From contig NZ_CP040671.1 of assembly GCF_008386235.1 (NCBI RefSeq), positions 2,544,001 to 2,608,000 of the forward strand: DNA of 64,000 nucleotides, read 5' to 3'. A program made the translations under genes and the position numbers. How positions within the stretch are numbered: position 1 is the stretch's first letter; every line of letters begins with the position of its first letter. This document shows, piece by piece, positions 54,378-63,971 of this stretch. Under the pieces are notes generated by a model that made no database searches, had not been told where the DNA came from, and saw only the letters and a list, made by a program, of their open reading frames with translations. The stretch comes from Thermosynechococcus sp. CL-1 (GTDB lineage Bacteria > Cyanobacteriota > Cyanobacteriia > Thermosynechococcales > Thermosynechococcaceae).

Positions 54378-57147
54378 GGCGGATCAACTGATCAAGGGTG
54401 GCCAAGAGGTCACTTTCGCGGAAGGGTTTGCTAAAGTAGGCGGCTGCCCCTAGGCGTTCTGCAAGCTGGCGATGTTTTTGACCCGTGCGGGAGGTCAGCA
54501 TCATGACGGGGGTGTTTTGGCACTGGGGAATGCGGCGAATTTGAGTGAGGACGCCAAATCCATCGAGGCGGGGCATTTCAATGTCGCAGATAACAGCGTT
54601 GACGTGTAGCCCCCCTTGGAGTTTATCAATGGCTTCCTGACCATCTTTGGCCTGCTCAACCCGATAGCCGGCTTTTTCGAGGGTACTGGCGAGAAAACGC
54701 CGCACGTTCACTGAATCATCAACCACAAGGACGGTGTCTTGGCTAGGGGCAACGGGGCTAGCCACAGGGGCATGAGAACTCTCTTGTTCTGACCAATCAA
54801 AGAGGGCAAGGGGATCGAGTAGGGGGACAATGCGGCCATTCCCTAAAATTGTGCAGCCACTAAAGCCTTGGGGGAGGGCTAATTCGCCTTCGACTTGGCG
54901 AATGGTGACTTCCTGCTCGCTCCAATAGCGATCGCCCCGCAGGGCAAGGGCACTGTCCCCTTGACTGATAATCATCAGGGTTGGCTCGTTAATTGTGGGT
55001 GCGCCCTCCATTTCCACAGGACGATAGGGGCGCTGAAAGTGGAAAATCTGGGTGAGGTCAATTAAAGGAATGAGATAGCCTTCCCAGTCAATTAGGGTTG
55101 AGCCAAGGGTTTCGATGGGCGGGTAGCGATCGGCCAGCACCATTTCCTCGATTTCTTCGGTGGGTACCGCCAAGAGCATGCCAGCGGCCTCCACCAAGAG
55201 CACCCGTACCACTGAGAGGGTGTAGGGAATTGTAATTATAAATCGTGTGCCTTGGCCGGGGGTACTGTGGATCTGGATGTCCCCACGAATTTGCCGCAGA
55301 TTGGTGCGCACTACATCCATGCCAACACCACGCCCGGAGAGGCTGGTCACCTGTGAGGCCGTTGAAAAGCCCGGCTCAAAAATCAGTTGCCAAAGGTCGC
55401 GATCGCTCGCGGTTTCCAACCAGTCCCGGGCTAAGCCCAATCGCCGTGCCGTTTGCCGAATTTTCTCTGGATTTAGGCCTCGGCCATCATCCGCCACAGT
55501 AATGACGGTTTGGTTGCCGCGATAGGCCGCCTTTAGGGTAATGGTTCCCGCTGCGGGCTTACCAAGGGCTTGGCGTTCCTCTGCGGGTTCTATTCCGTGA
55601 TCAAAGGCATTGCGGACAAGGTGCAAGAGGGGATCCGCCAACACACTCAACACCGTGCGGTCAATGAGAACGTGGCTGCCCTCAATCTCTAAGTTGACAT
55701 TTTTACCATGCTCGCGACTCAATTCGCGGATTAGGCGAGGATAGCGGTTGGCCAGATCCGCAAAGGGGCGCATCCGCACTTGGGTAAACCGAGCTTGAAG
55801 TTGCTTGGCGGTGCGGTTGAGATCACGGCCAGTGCGTTCAGTGTCCTCTAGGCTCAATTCCAAATCGCTGGTGATTTCCTGTACTTGGACAATGGTTTCC
55901 ATCACCTCTTGGGAGAGCAGATGCACATCGGTATAGCGATCGAACTCGAGAACATCGAAGCCATGCTGATTTTGGGGATTAAAGTGATGGGGGGCACTGA
56001 CACGGTCATACTCTGCGCGCAGACGAAAGTTGGCACGCTCAAGGGCACGCACTTTTTGCTTGAGACCCACTAGCAGATCATGGAGGCGCTCCCGTTGTAA
56101 ATCCAGACCATTACACTCAATGAGCAATTCCCCCATCAGATCACTCAGTTGATCCAACTGATGCCCCGGCACCCGCACGGTCATTTCCTTGGGTTCTTGG
56201 GGCTGGGGAGTTACTGGGGTGGTCTCAGCCTCTGGCGCAGGGGAAGGGGCTGCTGTAGGGGTGGGTGGGGGGGACAATAAATCACCCAAGGAGAAGGCCC
56301 CCACTTCAGCACTGGCAAAGTCCTCGACCCCTAATTCTTGATTGAGGTTGGCCAGCGATAAATCAATAATGGTTTGATCCTCGTCATCGGTTTCCGGGAT
56401 TTCCAAGCGGGTGGGCAGAGCCTCCAGTTGACCAGTAATCACGAGGGCTTGACAGCGGCGCCATTGCTGCACAATGTGGGCACCCGCTTCGCTGACATCA
56501 CAGTTGGGTTGCTCCAGATAGGCACTGACGGAGGCACAAAACTCAGCAAATTGAGGCAGTTCGAGCATTTGTCCGAGGCCTTCCAGTTCTTGGGCGGCGA
56601 TCGCCAGCTCCTCCTTGAGGCAGGGTTGGCCGGAGGTTTGCAGAACAGTTTCCAAGCGTTGTAGGCAGGCTTCCACCTCGGTTTCAAAGAGCACCACCCG
56701 CATCTGCTGGCCATCATCACCACTGAGGAGCGCCAGATCATCCTCCGCCGTGGGATCTCCCAGCCGTCCCTGCAACTCATCCAAAATTGGCTCGACTTGG
56801 GTGCGCCACCAGCCCTCATTGGGTTCAACTCCTTGGCGATGGAGGGTAATGACTGCTTGCAGTTGATCCACTGCTTTGAGCAGGAGGTGTTGCACTTCAA
56901 CATCGTCGCAGGGGCGCGATTTCAAGACCTTGAAGAAATCCTCAAGGCGATGCGCCAGTTCACTGAGGGACATAAAGCCCATCATCGCTGCCCCCCCTTT
57001 AATGGAGTGAGCTGCCCGCAGTACAGCATCAATCACCCCCGGCTGGTGGGAGAGTTCCAGTATCCCTGCTTCAATGGTTTGCAGGTAGTCCTGAGCCTCC
57101 TCGAGGAACTGGAGACGAATCGTTTCCTCAACGCCGGGTTCGGGCAT
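54370..57147 (-). CDS. pixL: CheA-type hybrid histidine kinase PixL
   Basis: 925 residues. The N-terminal Hpt domain has phospho-acceptor H47 in RAAHSIKGG. A variable linker, the dimerisation helices, and a HATPase domain (N-box HLVRNAFDHGIEP, G1 VADDGRGLNPEKI, G2 SGRGVGMDVV) follow. A CheW-like domain (VRVLLVEAAGMLLAVPTEEIEEM) and a C-terminal receiver (VVDDSVNVRRFLAST, ICDIEMPRLDGF, FSKPF) complete the CheA-REC order known for PixL/TaxAY1. It phosphorylates PixG and PixH in phototaxis. It starts 2 bp after the pixJ stop. Confidence 0.93.
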   Translation of the reverse strand: MPEPGVEETIRLQFLEEAQDYLQTIEAGILELSHQPGVIDAVLRAAHSIKGGAAMMGFMSLSELAHRLEDFFKVLKSRPCDDVEVQHLLLKAVDQLQAVITLHRQGVEPNEGWWRTQVEPILDELQGRLGDPTAEDDLALLSGDDGQQMRVVLFETEVEACLQRLETVLQTSGQPCLKEELAIAAQELEGLGQMLELPQFAEFCASVSAYLEQPNCDVSEAGAHIVQQWRRCQALVITGQLEALPTRLEIPETDDEDQTIIDLSLANLNQELGVEDFASAEVGAFSLGDLLSPPPTPTAAPSPAPEAETTPVTPQPQEPKEMTVRVPGHQLDQLSDLMGELLIECNGLDLQRERLHDLLVGLKQKVRALERANFRLRAEYDRVSAPHHFNPQNQHGFDVLEFDRYTDVHLLSQEVMETIVQVQEITSDLELSLEDTERTGRDLNRTAKQLQARFTQVRMRPFADLANRYPRLIRELSREHGKNVNLEIEGSHVLIDRTVLSVLADPLLHLVRNAFDHGIEPAEERQALGKPAAGTITLKAAYRGNQTVITVADDGRGLNPEKIRQTARRLGLARDWLETASDRDLWQLIFEPGFSTASQVTSLSGRGVGMDVVRTNLRQIRGDIQIHSTPGQGTRFIITIPYTLSVVRVLLVEAAGMLLAVPTEEIEEMVLADRYPPIETLGSTLIDWEGYLIPLIDLTQIFHFQRPYRPVEMEGAPTINEPTLMIISQGDSALALRGDRYWSEQEVTIRQVEGELALPQGFSGCTILGNGRIVPLLDPLALFDWSEQESSHAPVASPVAPSQDTVLVVDDSVNVRRFLASTLEKAGYRVEQAKDGQEAIDKLQGGLHVNAVICDIEMPRLDGFGVLTQIRRIPQCQNTPVMMLTSRTGQKHRQLAERLGAAAYFSKPFRESDLLATLDQLIRHA

Positions 57148-57149
57148 GG

Positions 57150-59972
57150 TTATCCCTCAGCAGTCACCTTAAAGATGTTGACGGAGTTTTGGAGTTCCTG
57201 AGCAATGTCCACGGTGGCTTGCAAAGACTCAGAAATCTGCTTGGACGTAGCAGACATCCCCTCAGAGACCTTGGCAAAGTCTTTCATGAGGGTATTGACG
57301 GTGTTGGAGGTGCGGGCTTGGGAGACAGTAGCTTGGGAAATGGACTGCACCAGTTCGTCAATGTGCTGCGACACCTGCACAATTTCTTGGAGATTTTGCT
57401 TGGCCACCTCCACAAGGCGGGTGCCTTCGACCACCTGAGCCGTACCCGTTTCCATGGCACTCACCACCTCGTGGGTTTCCATCTGAATCGTTTCTACGAT
57501 TTGCTCAATTTCGCGGGTGGCCGCTGCCGATCGCGCCGCTAGTTCACCCACCTCTTCGGCAACCACAGCAAAGCCGCGGCCTTCTTCACCGGCACGGGCA
57601 GCCTCAATACTGGCATTGATGGCCAAGAGGTTGGTTTGTAGAGCAATCTGGTTAATCAGCGAAATCACCTTGGAAATCTGTTGCGAGGATTCGCCCAAGC
57701 GTTTCACCTTTTTGGCGGTTTCGGCCACGGTTTCCCGCAGGTGGAGAATGCTATCAACGGTGGCATCCATGGTTTCACCACCGGTCACGGCTCGCTCTGA
57801 AGCTTTGCGAGCCACTTCTGCCGCTTCGTTGGCGCTGTTGGCCACGGATTCAATGGAGGTGGACATCGCCTCAACCGCTTCCAGCATCCGCTTCACCTTC
57901 TTGGCTTGCCGCAGCGATTCTTCTGCTAACTCTGTCATGGCTGTCTCATCCGCCAAGAGGGCGGTGTTCACTTTTTCCGTAGTGGCTTTCACTTGGACAA
58001 CCACGTCCCGCAGACTCTCAATGAGGGAGTTGAAGATGTCGGCAACGGTACCAATTTCATCGGCGGTGATGTCGGCCCGTACCGTCAGATCCCCTTGGGA
58101 GGCCGCCTCGACTTCGGTGAGCAGGTTAATCAACTGCATTTGAATGCGTTCCGTACGCTGCTGTTGCTCTTGGGCAAGGCGTTCTGCTTCTTTTTGGGCA
58201 GCGGTGGTCTGCTCAAGGAATTTGCTGCGCTCAAGCACCAGTCCGGCTTGGTTGGCCAACTGGAGGAAAGCATCAATTTCGGGCTGCTGCCACTGACGCG
58301 GCTCACTGCACTGGTGGGCAATTAAAAGCGCGACCAGTTTTTTCTCCACCAACACGGGAACGACTAAGTTGGCTCGCACCTTCAGGGGAGCAAGTTGTTT
58401 GAGGTGGCACTCCGTCAGACCAGCATTGAGAATGTCTGCTGTGGCTTGCACGCGCCCTTTGGTGTAGGCATCAACCCAATTTTGACGGAAGCAGGGATCG
58501 TCAATCACCTGTTCGAGGGCTTGGGGCCAGCCGACGGCTACAGACTCGGCAACGACTTTGCCGACATAGTTCTCGTCAAATTCATAGAAGATCACGCGAT
58601 CGCACCCCAAAAGATGGCGCCCCTCATTGACCAGATTATCGAGAATTTGCTGGCGATCGCTCTGCTGGGTCAAACGAAAGACACTATCACGTAACTGTTG
58701 GGCGCGTTGGGCAGCCAGTCGAGCTTCTATCAGGGATTGTTCCAACTGTTCTGCCATCTGGTTAATCGTGCGGCTGAGGGTTGCCAGTTCATCATCCCCC
58801 TCCACCGGCAGACGGGTTTGGAGATCCCCTTCACCAATTTTCGTCACCGCCTTGGTGGCTCGCAGCAGGGGTTGAATCCCGCGATCGCTGAGGTAGATGG
58901 CGATCGCCCCCGCCACAATTGCCGTCACCACCACCCCCGAAAGGAGTGTCCATGTCAGGTTTCGTAGGGGTTTAAGGGCATAGTCTTGGTCGGTGCCGAG
59001 GACAATGGAGGCAAAGGGTTGGGAAACAGTAGTGTAGCTGAGAATTTGGGACTCGCCATCAGAGCGGCGCCGTTCTGTCAGCGTACTTGCTGAGGTATTG
59101 TCCCTAGACTGAGCCAGTTTGGGAAAGACTTCCTCTAGGGGTTTACCCTGCAATGCTGGAATAGAGGCAGCAAAGATCGTTCCCCCCGGCTCTACGAGGT
59201 AAAAACTCTGCTGCTGAGTGCGATCATAGGTTTTCAGAAATTGCTGAATACTGCTTTTGGGTACCCGCAACCGCAGCACCGCTATAATTTGCTGGTTTTG
59301 AGGATTAATCAGCGGTACCGCTAAAAACATCCCCAAGGGGCGTTCTGGCAGTGACAGCGTTGGCTCAACGGTTAAAACCGCGCCCCGCGTTTGGATCGCG
59401 AGCTTAAAGTACTCTTGATTTTGGAGAATATTGTTGGCGAGACGATTTCCCGCTGAGGATTGAGCAATAACCGTTCCTTGGCCATTGTTGGCAATGATCG
59501 CGGCGCTGTCGTAGGCCACGTAAGCATCAAGGAACTGATCGAGAACGGCTTGCAGTTGGGCGCGATCGCGCTGCTGAATTTCACTGCTATAACGATTATT
59601 CAAAACCGAAGCCAAGACGCGCGCATCCCCTCGGCGATCGCGCAGATAGTTATCAAATTGGAGCGCAGCGCTACTGGCTTCCTGCTGCTGGAGCTGCAAG
59701 ACCTGCTCCATCAGTTGTTGACGCGCCACTTCATTTGCCGCCAAGCCCACACCAATCATCGGCAGTGTTGCAAGGGCAACGGCACTGGTAATCAGTTTCG
59801 GACGTAAGCCCCAAAATTTGCGGGGTGGGGGGGGTGGGAATGCAGGTTGCTCAGGGGATTTGCCGTTGGTTGTGGCTTTTTTCTCCTCTAGGGGAGGGAG
59901 TTGGTAGTTCAATACCGACGGTGGCAAAGGAGGAATATCAAGGGAGGGTTTGGCAGTGGTCATTGTTGGCAC
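57150..59972 (-). CDS. pixJ: Blue/green cyanobacteriochrome phototaxis receptor PixJ
   Basis: 940 residues from GTG 59972. A Pro-rich cytoplasmic start leads to helix about 58-78, a periplasmic dCache-like domain to about 335, and helix about 340-362. HAMP (about 362-415) follows. The GAF domain (about 440-590) has the DXCF motif DDPCF with C494 and the canonical chromophore cysteine C522 in ECHLKQL, as in TePixJ. A methyl-accepting signalling coiled coil (about 640-935) ends with the hairpin containing [28 protein letters not shown]. It senses blue/green light through a double-linked phycoviolobilin and signals to PixL (family knowledge). Confidence 0.95.
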   Translation of the reverse strand: MPTMTTAKPSLDIPPLPPSVLNYQLPPLEEKKATTNGKSPEQPAFPPPPPRKFWGLRPKLITSAVALATLPMIGVGLAANEVARQQLMEQVLQLQQQEASSAALQFDNYLRDRRGDARVLASVLNNRYSSEIQQRDRAQLQAVLDQFLDAYVAYDSAAIIANNGQGTVIAQSSAGNRLANNILQNQEYFKLAIQTRGAVLTVEPTLSLPERPLGMFLAVPLINPQNQQIIAVLRLRVPKSSIQQFLKTYDRTQQQSFYLVEPGGTIFAASIPALQGKPLEEVFPKLAQSRDNTSASTLTERRRSDGESQILSYTTVSQPFASIVLGTDQDYALKPLRNLTWTLLSGVVVTAIVAGAIAIYLSDRGIQPLLRATKAVTKIGEGDLQTRLPVEGDDELATLSRTINQMAEQLEQSLIEARLAAQRAQQLRDSVFRLTQQSDRQQILDNLVNEGRHLLGCDRVIFYEFDENYVGKVVAESVAVGWPQALEQVIDDPCFRQNWVDAYTKGRVQATADILNAGLTECHLKQLAPLKVRANLVVPVLVEKKLVALLIAHQCSEPRQWQQPEIDAFLQLANQAGLVLERSKFLEQTTAAQKEAERLAQEQQQRTERIQMQLINLLTEVEAASQGDLTVRADITADEIGTVADIFNSLIESLRDVVVQVKATTEKVNTALLADETAMTELAEESLRQAKKVKRMLEAVEAMSTSIESVANSANEAAEVARKASERAVTGGETMDATVDSILHLRETVAETAKKVKRLGESSQQISKVISLINQIALQTNLLAINASIEAARAGEEGRGFAVVAEEVGELAARSAAATREIEQIVETIQMETHEVVSAMETGTAQVVEGTRLVEVAKQNLQEIVQVSQHIDELVQSISQATVSQARTSNTVNTLMKDFAKVSEGMSATSKQISESLQATVDIAQELQNSVNIFKVTAEG

Positions 59973-59996
59973 ATCCTAACAGCATTAACAGCAGTG

Positions 59997-60539
59997 CTAT
60001 CCGACATCAACAGCAAGAACACTTGAGCAAGACCTTTCGGCGATCGCTGCCCCATCAAGGATAAAGAACAACTCCTCTCCTAAGCGACAACAGCCTTTGA
60101 GGTAGGGAACCAGCGCCGCGCTCACTGTACCCACAGGCGATTGAATGGCTCCCTCGGGAAGACGGACGATCCCCCGTACCTCCTTGAGCGCCAATCCTAG
60201 GTATCCCTTGGGGGTGTGCAGCAACGCGATCGTCAACACCGAAATATCCGCATCCAGTGGCTCCAAGTTGAGCAAGTGGGCTAAATCCAGTACCCAAACA
60301 ATGCGGTTCCGAAAGTTCAGCAGTCCCATCACCACGGCGGCCATATTGGGAATCACCGTGAGCTGTTGCGGTGGGATCACCAACACCTGCTGAATCTCAG
60401 TCATCGGCAGCAATGCCGTGAATTGGTCGTGGATAACCAAACGCAAATAGGGCGCCCCTTGGGGGCGATCGCGTAGCGTACCCTTTGGGGAATCGCCCCG
60501 CCCTTCACCATGATTCAACCAAGGTGCTGCCCCAAGCAT
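59997..60539 (-). CDS. pixI: CheW-like coupling protein PixI
   Basis: 180 residues. CheW-like beta strands include YLRLVIHDQFTALLPMTEIQQVLVIP, MGLLNFRNRIVWVLDLAHLL, and LALKEVRGIVRL. The family usually couples the receptor PixJ to the kinase PixL. It begins at ATG 60539, 2 bp after the pixH stop, and is followed 24 bp later by pixJ. The first 28 residues are outside the CheW fold. Confidence 0.88.
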   Translation of the reverse strand: MLGAAPWLNHGEGRGDSPKGTLRDRPQGAPYLRLVIHDQFTALLPMTEIQQVLVIPPQQLTVIPNMAAVVMGLLNFRNRIVWVLDLAHLLNLEPLDADISVLTIALLHTPKGYLGLALKEVRGIVRLPEGAIQSPVGTVSAALVPYLKGCCRLGEELFFILDGAAIAERSCSSVLAVDVG

Positions 60540-60541
60540 CG

Positions 60542-60904
60542 CTACACCACCACCGACTTCAGTGCCCGCAGTAGATCCTCACGGCTGAAGGGCTTCGTGA
60601 CATAGGCATCTGCCCCCTGCTTCATTGCCCAAAGGCGGTCTAGCTCTTGGTTTTTCGACGTGCAGACAACAATGGGGAGCTTTTCGGTTTCCGGATTTTT
60701 CTTGAGACTGCGGCAGAGTTCAAAGCCGCTCATCCCTGGCATCACCACATCCGTCACCACCACATCGGGCTTGTACTGCGTGACTTTTTCTAGAGCCTCC
60801 TTGGCATCGGTGGCCGCAATGACGGTATAGCCAGAGTCCTTAAGAAACGAGGTAATCAGTGCCATTTCCGAGGGGGTATCTTCCACCACTAAAACCGTCG
60901 TCAT
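60542..60904 (-). CDS. pixH: CheY-type response regulator PixH
   Basis: 120 residues from ATG 60904. Single receiver domain: acidic pair in VVEDTPSE, phospho-acceptor Asp in VVVTDVVMPGMSGFEL, Thr in VVCTSKNQE, Lys in YVTKPFS. No output domain is present. In Synechocystis the PixH equivalent influences pilus-driven phototaxis. An upstream GTG-type start at 60916 would add four residues. Confidence 0.9.
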   Translation of the reverse strand: MTTVLVVEDTPSEMALITSFLKDSGYTVIAATDAKEALEKVTQYKPDVVVTDVVMPGMSGFELCRSLKKNPETEKLPIVVCTSKNQELDRLWAMKQGADAYVTKPFSREDLLRALKSVVV

Positions 60905-60970
60905 GTCATCTCCCAAATGTCAATTCAAATAATCGATTACTGTCAATATACTGCCCACAGGTTGCCTGTA

Positions 60971-62206
60971 CTACGTCAAGTACTGAAACACCATTTTGAG
61001 AAGTTCCGCCTGAGTAAAGGGCTTGGTCATATAGTCCGTCGCTCCCACGAGGCGGGCTTTGGCGCGGTCAATGAGACCCGTGTTACCCGTCACCATAATG
61101 ATCGGCACTGACTTAAAGCGTTCATGGTTGCGAATGACTTTACAAAACTTATAACCATCAATGTTGGGCATCCCCACGTCCAGCAGGATCAGATCTGGAT
61201 TGAGGCGCATCACCTCCATCAGGGCTTTTACAGAATCATTGAGGGCAATGACTTCAAAGGCATCATCCGCCAAAAACCGCTTAATTTCATTGAGCATGGT
61301 CGGACTATCGTCAATGCAAATAATCCGATAGGTACGGTTTGGCACTTTTGACGTAAAAAAGCCACTACCCAAATCGCCACTCTCCTCTGTAACGGTAGGC
61401 GTGGTTTCCTGCCACAAACTGGCATCAAAACTGGGCAGCAAATCAAAGGGGTGTTGCGGCTCACGAACGACTACGGCTCCTTTATCAATCAAGGGTAAGA
61501 GGCTACGCACCAAGGCAATTTCATTTTGGTTCATGAGCACGGCCAAGTGGCGAAAGCTAAACCCTCGCAACATCGACCCCAAGCGTTGCTGCTGCTCTGG
61601 GGTTAAATTGACTTGCGCACCACTAAAGAAGTAGGGGCGCTGAAAAGGCGAGACAATTTTGTGGCCAAGGCTGAGCCACTGCTGAATTCGGGATTTGCAC
61701 TGCTGAATCAGTCGGGTGGCGTCAAAGCGGCTGACAATTGGCACTTCAACATAGGGCACAAGTTGATGGTGACCGCTCTTGAGATATAAAAACGACTCTA
61801 GGACTTCAACGATTAGCCCCTCGACTAGGCGGCTGAAGTGCTCTGGGGTAATGATGTCTTGAGTAAGCAACCAGCGCAGACTCTCATATTCATAGATCGG
61901 GGTGGGGGTGTTGGCCTGTTCCCATTGCTGTCGGACTTGGGCACGTAACTCGCGATCGAGGGCAGGAACACTTTGGCTGAGTTGCCGCAAATGGCGCTCA
62001 AAGCGATCGCCCGGTTCAATCGTGTGGGTAGCATAGACAATACTTCCCTGATCAAAGTAGAGAAACCACTGCTGCCCTTGAACGCTCACCCTGAAGCAAC
62101 CTGTGCCTCCTGAAGTGCTGAGTTGCTGGAGTAATCGTTCTGGCTGAAGCGTTTCTGTAAACTGTGGTGTTCCCCCGCCACTAAAACCGCGATCTGATGT
62201 CATCAT
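60971..62206 (-). CDS. pixG: PatA-type response regulator PixG
   Basis: 411 residues from ATG 62206; GGAGG (minus strand, 62218-62214) lies 7 bp upstream and decides the start. The N-terminal two thirds is a PATAN domain (TGCFRVSVQGQQWFLYFDQGSIVYATH and EYESLRWLLTQDIITPEHFSRL). The C-terminal receiver has IICIDDSPTML, LILLDVGMPNIDGYKF with the phospho-Asp, and YMTKPFT. PixG-type proteins act on pilus motor function in phototaxis, by interaction rather than DNA binding. It heads the operon pixG-H-I-J-L. Confidence 0.92.
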   Translation of the reverse strand: MMTSDRGFSGGGTPQFTETLQPERLLQQLSTSGGTGCFRVSVQGQQWFLYFDQGSIVYATHTIEPGDRFERHLRQLSQSVPALDRELRAQVRQQWEQANTPTPIYEYESLRWLLTQDIITPEHFSRLVEGLIVEVLESFLYLKSGHHQLVPYVEVPIVSRFDATRLIQQCKSRIQQWLSLGHKIVSPFQRPYFFSGAQVNLTPEQQQRLGSMLRGFSFRHLAVLMNQNEIALVRSLLPLIDKGAVVVREPQHPFDLLPSFDASLWQETTPTVTEESGDLGSGFFTSKVPNRTYRIICIDDSPTMLNEIKRFLADDAFEVIALNDSVKALMEVMRLNPDLILLDVGMPNIDGYKFCKVIRNHERFKSVPIIMVTGNTGLIDRAKARLVGATDYMTKPFTQAELLKMVFQYLT

Positions 62207-62304
62207 ATTTAGCCTCCGAGCTGCTACCCCCACCGAAGTTTCGTCCTACTCCGGCAGCAACCAGCGATATTTGACAATAAAACCAATTGAGATATGGAGC
62301 TATC

Positions 62305-62327
62305 CTTAAGTAAGAGGTGTGCTTAAG
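62305..62327. promoter_or_regulatory. Paired CTTAAG palindromes upstream of pixG
   Basis: Two copies of the palindrome CTTAAG lie at 62305-62310 and 62322-62327, 17 bp apart, in the 268-bp gap between pixG and the divergent nuclease-like gene. They might be paired regulator sites. The evidence is only their identity and spacing. Confidence 0.25.
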
Positions 62328-62474
62328 AATACCGATGTGTTGATTATATTAAGCAGTGTTGGGGAAAAGATGAAAGAAAACTTCAGAAAAGTTAATGACT
62401 TTTACAAAGGATAGTAAAGCAGACCCGTTGTCTCAAAAATAATGATGCCTCTCCTCTCTGAACCATAATTATCT

Positions 62475-63197
62475 ATGACCTCTGCACTTGAAGAAAAGCT
62501 ACGGACGGCATTCTCACCAGAACAAGCGCACCTACTGGCGGAAGTGATCCGTGAGGCCTATGACGACTTGGTGAAGGCCAAAGACTTTAACGAACTAAAG
62601 GCGATTGTCGCGGATCTGGCGCAAGCCCAGAAGCGCACGGAAGAACGGGTGGATCAACTGACTCTCACTGTTGCAGAACTCGCTCAAGCGCAGAAGCGGA
62701 CGGAAGAACGGGTAGAAGAACTGGCGGCAGCTCAGAAACGAACAGAGGAACGAGTGGATCAACTGGCGGCAGCCCAAGAGCGCACCGAGAGAGCGGTCAA
62801 ACAACTCGCACGCCAAGTCGGCGGCCTTAGTGAAGCCTTGGGTGGGTCGCTGGAAGACCTCGCCCTTGAGGTGGTGCCAGAGATTCTGGAATATCGCTGG
62901 GGCATGGAAATTGAGTTCTGTGACCGCGACACCCTCCCCCTGCGCAATGGGGAGTATGAATTTGATTTAGTGATTCGGGGTCAGGTGGCAGGGCGACCAG
63001 TATTGGTCCTCGGGGAAGTGAAAAGCAACTTCACCGAATCAGAGGTGGAGCGATTTTTGAATCTTGTCGCTCAGGTGGAAGCGCCCGAGGAGATTCGCCC
63101 CCTCTTTTTTGGCTATCGCGTTGAGCGTGCAGCTAAAGCGTTGATTCGCGATCGCGACGCGGTAATGGTCACCACACGCGGCAAGTACTTTCCCTAG
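62475..63197 (+). CDS. Coiled-coil / PD-(D/E)XK nuclease-like protein, copy 1
   Basis: 240 residues. The first 40 residues are helical ([23 protein letters not shown]). A heptad-based coiled coil (about 45-118) is made of units such as [21 protein letters not shown] of 21 or 14 residues. The C-terminal domain (about 125-240) has EFDLVIRG and VLGEVKSN, an Asp plus ExK pair as in PD-(D/E)XK nucleases (DUF3782-like). The active residues look complete but no activity is established. A near-identical second copy follows after 29 bp. Confidence 0.78.
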   Translation: MTSALEEKLRTAFSPEQAHLLAEVIREAYDDLVKAKDFNELKAIVADLAQAQKRTEERVDQLTLTVAELAQAQKRTEERVEELAAAQKRTEERVDQLAAAQERTERAVKQLARQVGGLSEALGGSLEDLALEVVPEILEYRWGMEIEFCDRDTLPLRNGEYEFDLVIRGQVAGRPVLVLGEVKSNFTESEVERFLNLVAQVEAPEEIRPLFFGYRVERAAKALIRDRDAVMVTTRGKYFP

Positions 63198-63226
63198 AAT
63201 GGGAATATGGCTAATCAGCACTAGCA

Positions 63227-63970
63227 ATGACCTCTGCACTCGAAGAAAAACTACGGACAGCGTTCTCGCCAGAACAGGCGCACCTACTGGCGGAAGTGAT
63301 CCGTGAGGCCTATGACGACTTGGTGAAGGCCAAAGACTTTAACGAACTAAAGGCGATTGTCGCGGATCTGGCGCAAGCCCAGAAGCGGACGGAAGAACGG
63401 GTCGATCAACTGACTGTCACTGTTGCAGAACTGGCCGAAGCCCAGAAGCGCACCGAAGAACGGGTGGATCAACTGACTGTCACTGTTGCAGAACTCGCTG
63501 AAGCACAAAAGCGCACCGAAGAACGAGTAGATCAACTGGCGGCAGCCCAAGAGCGCACCGAGAGAGCAGTGAAACAACTTGCACGCCAAGTCGGCGGCCT
63601 TAGTGAAGCCTTGGGTGGGTCGCTGGAAGACCTTGCCCTTGAGGTGGTGCCCGAGATTCTGGAATATCGCTGGGGCATGGAAATTGAGTTCTGTGACCGC
63701 GACACCCTCCCCCTGGGCAATGGGGAGTATGAATTTGATTTAGTGATTCGGGGTCAGGTGGCAGGGCGACCAGTATTGGTCCTCGGGGAAGTGAAAAGCA
63801 ACATCACCGAATCAGAGGTGGAGCGATTTTTAAATCTTGTCGCTCAGGTGGAAGCGCCTGAGGAGATTCGCCCCCTCTTCTTTGGCTATCGCGTTGAGCG
63901 TGCAGCTAAAGCGTTGATTCGCGATCGCGACGCGGTAATGGTCACCACCCGCGGTAAATACTTCCCGTAA
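63227..63970 (+). CDS. Coiled-coil / PD-(D/E)XK nuclease-like protein, copy 2
   Basis: 247 residues, a tandem paralog of the preceding gene. The nuclease-like domain differs at two positions only (Leu-Pro-Leu-Arg becomes LPLG; KSNF becomes KSNI). The coiled coil differs by one heptad: it has units of 21, 21, 14 and 14 residues instead of 21, 14, 14 and 14. The number of heptads explains the exact 7-residue length difference. The pair looks like a recent duplication with unit slippage. Confidence 0.78.
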   Translation: MTSALEEKLRTAFSPEQAHLLAEVIREAYDDLVKAKDFNELKAIVADLAQAQKRTEERVDQLTVTVAELAEAQKRTEERVDQLTVTVAELAEAQKRTEERVDQLAAAQERTERAVKQLARQVGGLSEALGGSLEDLALEVVPEILEYRWGMEIEFCDRDTLPLGNGEYEFDLVIRGQVAGRPVLVLGEVKSNITESEVERFLNLVAQVEAPEEIRPLFFGYRVERAAKALIRDRDAVMVTTRGKYFP

Positions 63971-63971
63971 A

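Noticed and set aside
57517-58143. 208-residue reading frame opposite pixJ
   Set aside because: It is an Ala/Ser/Arg-rich antisense shadow of the PixJ signalling coil, without family features or a ribosome site.
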